A DNA stretch of 64,000 bases from Pelagerythrobacter marensis (lineage in GTDB: Bacteria > Pseudomonadota > Alphaproteobacteria > Sphingomonadales > Sphingomonadaceae): assembly GCF_001028625.1 (NCBI RefSeq), contig NZ_CP011805.1, positions 248,001-312,000 of the forward strand, read 5' to 3'. The translations under genes and the position numbers were made by a program. The notes under the pieces are model-generated. The model was not told the DNA's origin and did not search any database. It saw only the letters and a list, made by a program, of their open reading frames with translations. Positions 38,601 through 47,600 of the stretch are shown here, piece by piece; the first letter of the stretch is position 1; every line of letters begins with the position of its first letter.

Positions 38601-41600
38601 CGAGTATGATGAAAGCCTGTTCGCCGCGGGCGACGGCGTTCCATCGGATCAGGTACTGAGAGACAACCTGCTGCTGACTTCGGACGATTTCTTCAATCGT
38701 TCGATCATGGGCAGCTTCGACATTACCGGCCGGTCTCAGCAGCCGCCTTCATCCGAATTGCCCGAAGGCGTGGCGCGCCACGGCGTGGTGATCGGCGAAG
38801 ACGTCGCCCTGGACCTTTCCTATGGCGGCTCGCTCTCGCTCGCCATGCTCGACGGACAGATCGACTTCGCCGGCAGTATTCGAACCGGCGGCGGTGATGT
38901 GGCGCTGAGCGGCCGGGATCTTGTCTTCGGTGACGCGGCTGTAATCGACACCAGTGCCGGCTGGATCAATGAATACGAGGGGGCGAGCGGTGAATTCGGC
39001 CCTCGGCCGCTGGCAGACGCGATCCGCATCAATGGCGGCGATGTAACTTTGTTCGCGGGACAGGGTTCGGACAGTGCAGATGCGGGCAGCATGGTTCTGC
39101 CGGCATCTGTGACGCTCAACATGTCAGGCGGAGCCTGGGCTCGCCGTGACGGAACGATACGGGGCGGGACCGGCGGCGATCTTTTTATCGGGGGTCTCGA
39201 TGCGAAGGAGCTCGCGGGCGATGCGCTGTATGATGCGGTTGCATTCGGACTGGGCGGTAATGGCAAGCTGACCCTCCAACTGGGCGGCACTGTCTACATT
39301 GGCGAGGAGGCCGGTGAATTCCCGGTCGATCCCGATGGCGAAGACACACCGATGCTCGCCCCTGGCGAAGACGGGGCCGATCCTGCACCGGGGCCGGAGC
39401 TTCCGGATTACTTGCTGCTTTCGCCGGAACTGTTTGGGAACAGCGGATTTTCAGCGATCAACGTCCAATCCGATCGCCTGATGGTGACCGAGGGAACGAC
39501 GGTCGATGCCCGGGCTGCAACCTACCGGTTGATCCCGCCCGCTCCCGATCGCTCCATCGCTCCATGGCAGCTCGCCGATACTGGCAGCGATCTTTCGGAC
39601 CTGCTCGAAGTTGTCGAACTGCCGCTCGGCATGCGACCCAAGGCGGTTCGCCGTGGCATGGATGTGACGCTGAACGGCGGCAGCATTGCCGTCGTTGCCG
39701 ATGGCGCGTCGGTTCGCACCGAAGCCGGCGGCCAGATCGCCATCAACGCCCATGACATTGAGATTCACGGTCTGCTTCAGGCTGACGGCGGTGCGATTGG
39801 CCTTGGCGGGAGCAATGCCGGCGGGTCGATCCACATCGGAAGCAACGCGGAACTGCGCGCGCGTGGCGTCGCGGTGGTGACCGACATCGTTTCCTCCCGC
39901 GACGGCAGCGAATGGCGCGATGGTTATGTTCTTGACGGCGGCGAGATCAGCCTGAGCGCCGCCAGCCTGACGATAGATGAAGGCGCCGTGCTCGATGTGC
40001 GCGGCGCGGAGGCGGTCTTCGACATCCTGCCCGAAGACGGCAGCAGTCTCACGCGCGTTCCGACGCTGATCGGGTCGGATGGCGGTTCGATCGCGCTCCT
40101 CGCCGGGAAGCTCGATATTGCTGGTGCGACTTACCTCGCGCAGGGCGGTGGGACGCGCGGGCGCGGCGGCAGCTTCTCCCTACAATTCGAAGCGACTTTT
40201 GGCGCAGCCGAAGGCGATGGCCCGTCGACCGTCGATATTGCCCAGAATCTTCTGTTTCCCAACGGAGGCGTTTACGAATTTTACGACGAAAACTTCAATC
40301 TGCTCAGAGATTTGACTGGGGTAGATCTCAGCACAATCGCCTACCTGTTTCGTTATACCGACTTTGGCTTTTTCGATATCGCGGTCGAACCCGGCCTTTC
40401 GTTCGATAGCGTTGACGAACTTTCAGGCTTTATTGCCTCGCAGTCGCTTGGCTCCCTGGGATCGCCACCGGCGCTGATCGTCGGCGATCCGGATGTGGCG
40501 TTTGAGTATGTCGGCGGCGGCGACGGAGCCGCAGGCTTCCCTGCCGGATTCGGAGATCTCATCGGCTACCTCGGCTATGTGGAGCTTCCAGCCTACGACG
40601 GGCCTCCCCGCGAAACACGACTGCCGATCGACGCGATTGTGAACGGTGGATTCTCGTCCCTTACGCTCGGTTCCAACGCGCCTCTCATGTTCGCCGGCGA
40701 TGTTACGATCGGTGCGTCCACACCATTGCAGTCGCTCAAGTTCACCGCACCCCTCATCGCTGCGCTGGAAGGGGCGAACGTGTCGCTCTCGGCTGAGGTC
40801 GTAAACTTCAACGAACCTACTTCCTCGCTCGGCCTGGACCTTCTCACTTCCGCGCTTGCGCTGACCAACGCCGCGACGGATGGTTCCGGGGCCACGTTCA
40901 CTACACATAGCGGCACAATCACCGACATCGAGACTGCCGCCTTCCTCGGTTTCGACGCAGTCAACCTCTTCAGCGACGGGGACGTTCGTCTCCGCGGATA
41001 TCCTCTTGATCAACTGATCGATGGGGAGCGTGCGCCGTCGAGCATGTCGGTCAGCGGCGATCTCAACATCAAGGCAGACCAGCTATACGCCGCGTCAGGT
41101 CGCGACTTCACCCTGCGCGCCGGCGGAACGCTGGAAATCCTGCCGCAGGATTCCGGTCAGCCGATCAACGATACGCCTTACGAAGCAGCGGCAACGCTGA
41201 CTCTCGAAGCGCCGCGCATCGTTCAGGGCGGAACGGTCCGCTCGCCGCTCGGCGCGATCATCCTGAGCGCTATCGACGACGGCAGCGAAGGCGCCGGGAC
41301 AGTGACCTTGCTCGATGGCAGCATCACGTCGGTCGCATCGGATGGAAATATCGTGCCCTATGGCCGCCTGAACAATGGCGATACCTGGCTCAATCCGCTC
41401 TATTTCGGAAACGATGGGCTCGATGCAGCCGAACTCCGCATTCTGCCTGAGCGTCGGGTAACGATCGAAGGCCAGGTGGTGGATTTGCAGGAAGGTGCGC
41501 TCGTCGATCTCCACGGCGGCGGCGATCTGCTCGCCAGTGAATTCACCCCCGGCACCGGGGGCACACATGACTGGCTGTCGGGATATTTCGACAACGATTA

Positions 41601-44600
41601 CGACTGGATCTCGGACAATTCGGGCATCTATGCGATCGTGCCCGACTATCAGGGCGATGTTGCGCCAGTCGGGCTTGGTGATGGCGGCCCGCTGGTTGGA
41701 CAGAAAATCTACCTGTCCGGCGGCGGCGGACTGGAAGCTGGCCATTACACGCTCATGCCGGCCGAATATGCACTGCTTCCGGGTGCCTTCCGCGTAACCG
41801 CCAATCATCAGTATGGTGGCGACTACACCGATGTGCAGCTCGGTGCCGGGCGACCGCTCAACGACGGTTCGTCGCTTCAGGCCGGCTACATGTATCAGGG
41901 CGAGATCAGCAATCGTGATCAGCGCACCAGCGCTTTCCTGGTCATGCCGCGGGAGACGCTGTTCGCTCGCTCCACATACAACATACAAACGGCGAGCGGG
42001 TTCTTCGGATCGAAAGAGTTTCTGGAGAAGGCACTGCGCGAAAACCGCGAAGTGCCCGATGCGCCGCGCACGCCACTGGATGGTGGTTCCATCGTACTGG
42101 CGGCGACGGAAAGCATGTATCTCAATGCAAGCGTCGACAGCGCCGCAGCCGAAGGTGGGCGCGGCGGTCTGGCCGACATTGTTGCCCCCAGGATCGCCGT
42201 CGTCGGCGCCGATACGGATACCAGCGCTTACGACGGATATCTGTTGCTCGACAGCGAGCAGCTTTCGTCGCTCGGGGCGGAAAGTCTCCTGCTGGGAGGC
42301 ACGCGAGAGCAGGGCGACGTCAATCTGGAACTTTCAGTCACGGCAACCGAAGTCGTGATCGACAATGCCGGTTCGGTGCTCGACGGTTCCGAGCTTCTCT
42401 TTGCTGCGCAAGGCGATATCGCCTTGATGTCGGGCAGCGCGATCGAGACGACCGGTACGATAAGCGGAGACGCAAGTAACCTGCGGGTTGTCAGCGCGCA
42501 TGGCCGTTTGGTCGACACCAAGGGAACGAGCACGAGCAACGACGATGTCGTGGTTCACGAAGCGCTCGACTTCGGTAGCGTGTTGCGCCTTTCCTCGAAC
42601 GATCAGATCGACATCTTGCGTGATGCCGATGCGGTATCGGCGTATTCCGAACTGAGCGAAGCCGAGCTGACGGCCGTCAACGACTATCGCGCGGCTCTAG
42701 GCTTGGCTGCGATCGGCACGGGCGGTGTGATCGCGATCCACGATGGCGCGTCGATCGCTTCGAGCGCATCGCTGACGCTGGACGCTACCGACAATGTGCT
42801 GATCGATGAGGCGGCAACTGTGCGCGCTCCGCAGGTCAGCGCGTCGGCTTCGCGTGTCAGCATTGGTGCCGTGCCCGATGGGGTGGGCGGCCTGGTGTTC
42901 GGCGAGAACTCGCTCGGCGCACTGGCGCAGGCTGAGGACATCCTCCTCAAGAGCTATAGCGAGATCGACTTTTATGGCGACGTTGCGATCGACGCCGCGG
43001 GGGCACTCACATTCGATGCGCGTGCGATCCGGGCAGTCGATCCGAGTGGAGGGACAGTCTCGATCGCGGCGGAAACGCTGACTCTGGCGAACAGCAACGC
43101 TGGCCGGTCCGATATTGCGACAGGCGATGCGCGTCTGCGCCTCGATGCCGACAATCTTTACCTCTCGGGCAATGACAAGTGGCTGATCGGATTCGATCAA
43201 GTCGAAATGAACGTCGCCGAATATGTCGTCGGCGGCGATGAAAACACGCTCTACGTTCCGGGCGCGCTCGATATCTCGGCTGGCGCCGTGACCGCTGAGA
43301 GCGGATCACGCCAGTTCTTCGATGCGAGCGGTAACATCAGTATCGCGGCCAATGGTGCCGAACTGGACGAGTTCGTGACGTTCGGCGCGACGCTGGGGTT
43401 CACGGGAGCGAGCGTAAGCAATGAAGGTACGCTCGCCCTGACCGGCGGCACGGTGCAGATGCGCGCACGCGAAGGGGACGTCGTGCTTTCCGGCGGGGTG
43501 ATCGACGTCACGAGCGATCAGCTGGAAATCTTCGACAAGCTCGTTGGCGTGGGCGCGGGCAATGTTTCGCTCGTTTCGGACGTCGGCGATGTCCGCATCG
43601 CCGAAAGCGCAGCGATCGACCTCTCGGGCACCGAGGCGGGCGGCGATGCCGGCACGTTGACGCTCTCCGCCGCACAAGGTGTGGTGGCACTGGCCGGCAC
43701 TGTCCGCGCCGACGCAGCCGAAGGGTTCCGCTCCGGCTCGCTCGCAATGACGGTGCGCACGCTCGACGACTTCGCCGGCCTTAACGCAGCTCTCGACAAT
43801 GGTGGCTTCCGTCAGTCGCGCGCGTTCCAGGTCAATCAGGGCGATGTCGCACTTGATGGCAATGTTTCCGTCCAGCAATTCACCGTCGTCGCCAACGACG
43901 GCTCGATCGACGTTTCGGGTACGATCGAGACGCCGGGCGAGCGCGGCGGTCGCATCCAGCTTTCAGCATCGGATACCGTAAGGTTGGCGAGCACTGCCAG
44001 GCTGCTTGCGCGCGCAGGGGCCGAAGACGGCGCAGGCGGCACCGTCCTGCTCGAAACGCGGGGACGCAACGGCGGAATGATCGAGATCGCGTCTGGCGCA
44101 CTTATCGACGTCAGCGGTGAAGGAGAGGGTGGCCGCACAGTCCGGCTGCGCGCCCCGCAAGTGGGCGGAGATGACGTTGCGATCGGCGCGATCGACGGCA
44201 CGATTACAGGCGCCCGGCAAGTCGTGGCCGAAGCCTATCGCAGCTATGACGATGTCGAGACGATCGATCAGGCGGTGATCGATCTGGTCAGTGCAGATGC
44301 CGACGCGTTCATGGTCTTTGCCGATACGATCAACGCGCGGCTGGGTGGCGGCGTGGAAGTGGCGCCGGGCATCGAGCTGCGCAACAGCGGCGACATGGAA
44401 CTGGTTACCGACTGGGACCTTTCGGGCTTGCGCTGGGATGACGTAGCAGGCGTGCTGACGCTGCGTGCCGAGGGAGACCTGTTGATCAACGGCAATCTCT
44501 CGGACGGGTTTGCCGGCACCGATGCGGATGCAGCATTGCTTGGCGGACCGAGCTGGACCTTCAATCTCGTCGGCGGCGCGAACATCGAAAGCCCCAATTC

Positions 44601-47600
44601 ACTGGGTGTGCTCCCGCTCGGGCAGCTCGCGGCAGACGCTGGATCGGTCGTCATCGGCGGCACGCCGGACACCGTTGAATACTATATTCGCCCGGAAGAC
44701 GGACGGACCCGGCTTTTCCTGCGCGACCCCAACACCGGCCGTTTCCTGCGCGATGAGAGCGACGGATATTACTACCAAAGCTTCACCGAACTCGAATGGG
44801 ATGAAGGCGCGGGCACCTATCTCGACCCGATAACCGGCGAACCGATTCCGTACGATGCTGAAGCGGGCTATGCCGATGCCGACAATTATGCTGCGCGGCC
44901 GCTGCCCTGGGCCTGGTTCAATATCGGCGGGGCTTACGGAATTTTCGTGCCGAACCAGGATATGACCGAAGTCAACCGTATCTCGGGGAATCCGCTGACG
45001 CTGACGGACTATTTCCAATGGGATAACGCCACCGGCAACATCGTTCGCACCGGTACCGGGGCGATCAACGTCGCTTCTGGCCGGAACTTCGTGCTGCAGG
45101 AATGGCCCTCGGTCCTCTACACTGCTGGCGAAGAAGCCGATCCGGTTGCCGATTTCGATCCGGTGCTGACCGGCTACACTCCCACCAATGGCGGCGACAT
45201 CAATATCACCGCGGCGGGTGACATCATCGGCGGCGCCAGCCCGCAATTGCCTTCGGGCTGGTTGAGAAAATGGGGGAGCGTCACGCCGGAAGGTCTGTTC
45301 GCAACCGCTTCCGATCGACCTTACAATCAACTCACCTGGGTCGTGGACTTCGGTCGCTATCGCGCAGGGGTCGGTGCGCTTGGTGGAGGCAATGTGTCCG
45401 TCGAAGCCGGCGGCAATATCAACGAGCTTAGCGTGAACATCCCCACGACCGGGCGCGTGGCCGGTGGCCGCACCGAAGGCGAGGAGACGGTGTTCCACCA
45501 GACTGGTGGCGGCAACCTCACCGTGCGTGCGGGCGGGAACATTCGCGGCGGCCAATACTATGCAGGCGACGGCATCGGCGAGGTTACTGCGGGGGGTGCG
45601 TTCCTGGCATCTCCCGACGCCGTTGCCCGAATCTATAACGAGACCAACTCGGGAATTCGGGACGCGATATCCTACGATTGCGGTCGTTCGACCTGTGTCG
45701 ACATCCACTCGGATCCGAGTGTGTTCACCACTTATTTCGATCTCAACCCGGTCTTCTACACTTCGGGCGGACAATTGAGCCTGCAGAGCGGCGGCGACAT
45801 GAATGTGGAGGCGGTTCTCGATCCGCTAGCCTACGGCATGTACGAGAACCGAGAGGCAGTGATGCTGAGCTACACCGAGGACGCCTCGGTCTCGATTTTC
45901 TCGGCAGGCGGTGACATTCGGATCTGGAACAATTCCCAAAACCTCCGGACACCTCGCAATCTCGGCAACCATATCCAGCACACGCAGTATGACGAAGTCA
46001 TCGACTTCAGTGGCACTTTCAGTGCGCTGCGTTTGACCGAACTCGATATGACCCTGTGGCCCGGCACAGTTCAGGCCACTGCCGCAGCAGGCGATATTGC
46101 CGTGTATGGCGGCCTGCTGATGGCTCCTGCGAAACAGGGCAACCTGGAGCTGATCGCGCGCGACAATGTCCAGATCGGCAACTTTTCCACGCTGACCACG
46201 CCGAACTCCAACAGCCCAATTTTCGTCGAGCGCAATCTTCAAAGCTCGCGTTCCGGCATCTACATGAGCCAGGCCTTCCTCGAACTGTTGCCTACGCCTG
46301 AAAACCCGCTCACCAGCATGGGTGGCGAGCTGACCGAAGCAGTGCTGCGCCATGCGGGCATGAGCGGCACCTACAACGACGAATACTCGATCTGGTTCAG
46401 CCGCGAGGTTCTGCCCGATCTTCATGCCGGCGATCTTGAGCCCGCGCGGATCTATGCTGGGCTGGGCGAGATCGTGACAACCGAGACGGTCAACCTGCCC
46501 AAGCAGCTCGAAATGCGGGCCGGGTCGCATGTGTACTTCCCTCGCATCACGGTCCAGCACAACAATCCTACGGATTTGACGCTCATCGATGCCGGCGGCG
46601 GAATCTATTTTACGACCAATTCCTTCGTCAGGGTGGCGGGCGAAGGACGGCTCGACTTCGAGGCAGGCGGCGATTTCTGGATACCTAGCAATGAACACGG
46701 TATCACGACCGACGACGTCCTTCTCGAAATGGGCCGCAACACGCCGGCCGAATACTGGCGGCCAGAAACGGATGCGGCCGATATATCGATCACGGTCGGA
46801 CTGGACCAGGAGGCGGATTATTCCGGCTTCGCCGAGTGGTTGTTCAATCCCGAAGGGGCGGAGACGCCGGACTATGCCCTGATCGATGCCGGAAACGGCA
46901 AGATGCTATCGATGTATCTGTTCGACAGGCTCAATGGACGGGCCGATCGGGACGGCGATATCGAACTGATATCCGAGGATCTCGAAGCCGGCTTCGTCAA
47001 CTATATCCGCGGCTTGCAAGGGCTTGAACCGCTTGAGAGCGAAGCCGAGCAGGCGCGCTATCTCTACGATGCCTGGGATTACTGGCTGGCGCTTCCCGCC
47101 GGACAGGATACGCCGTTCGACGGCTTCTTCCCGCGCGGGAAAGAGGCTGCGAATGTCGAGCCGACGTTCTACCTCCCTGAAGCGCAGCAAGGTCTGGTCA
47201 ACTATGTCCGGCAGATGCACGGCATGGAGGAGCTTGCAACGCAGGAAGATCAGCTCGCTTTCCTCGATGAGGCCTGGGCCATGTGGGAAGCAATGCCGAT
47301 TGATGACCAGAAGCCCTTCTATCGCACCGTGCTCGGTCTGGAACTGCGCAGCACGGGCCGCGACGCGAACGACGCGGATAGTCCGCGGTACGAGACCACG
47401 TTCCGCGGGTATGACGCGATCGCCCGTCTGTTCCCGGGTGCCGAGAAGCGCGAAGACGAGGCACTGGCCGAAGGCGAGAGCCGTTGGGACGGTAGTTTTC
47501 AGACCTATGCCAGCCGCGTCCTTTCGCAGGGCGGTGGTGATATCAGCTTCGTCATCCCAGGCGGCCGGCTTGATCTTGCCAACGTCGCGGCGACCAATGA

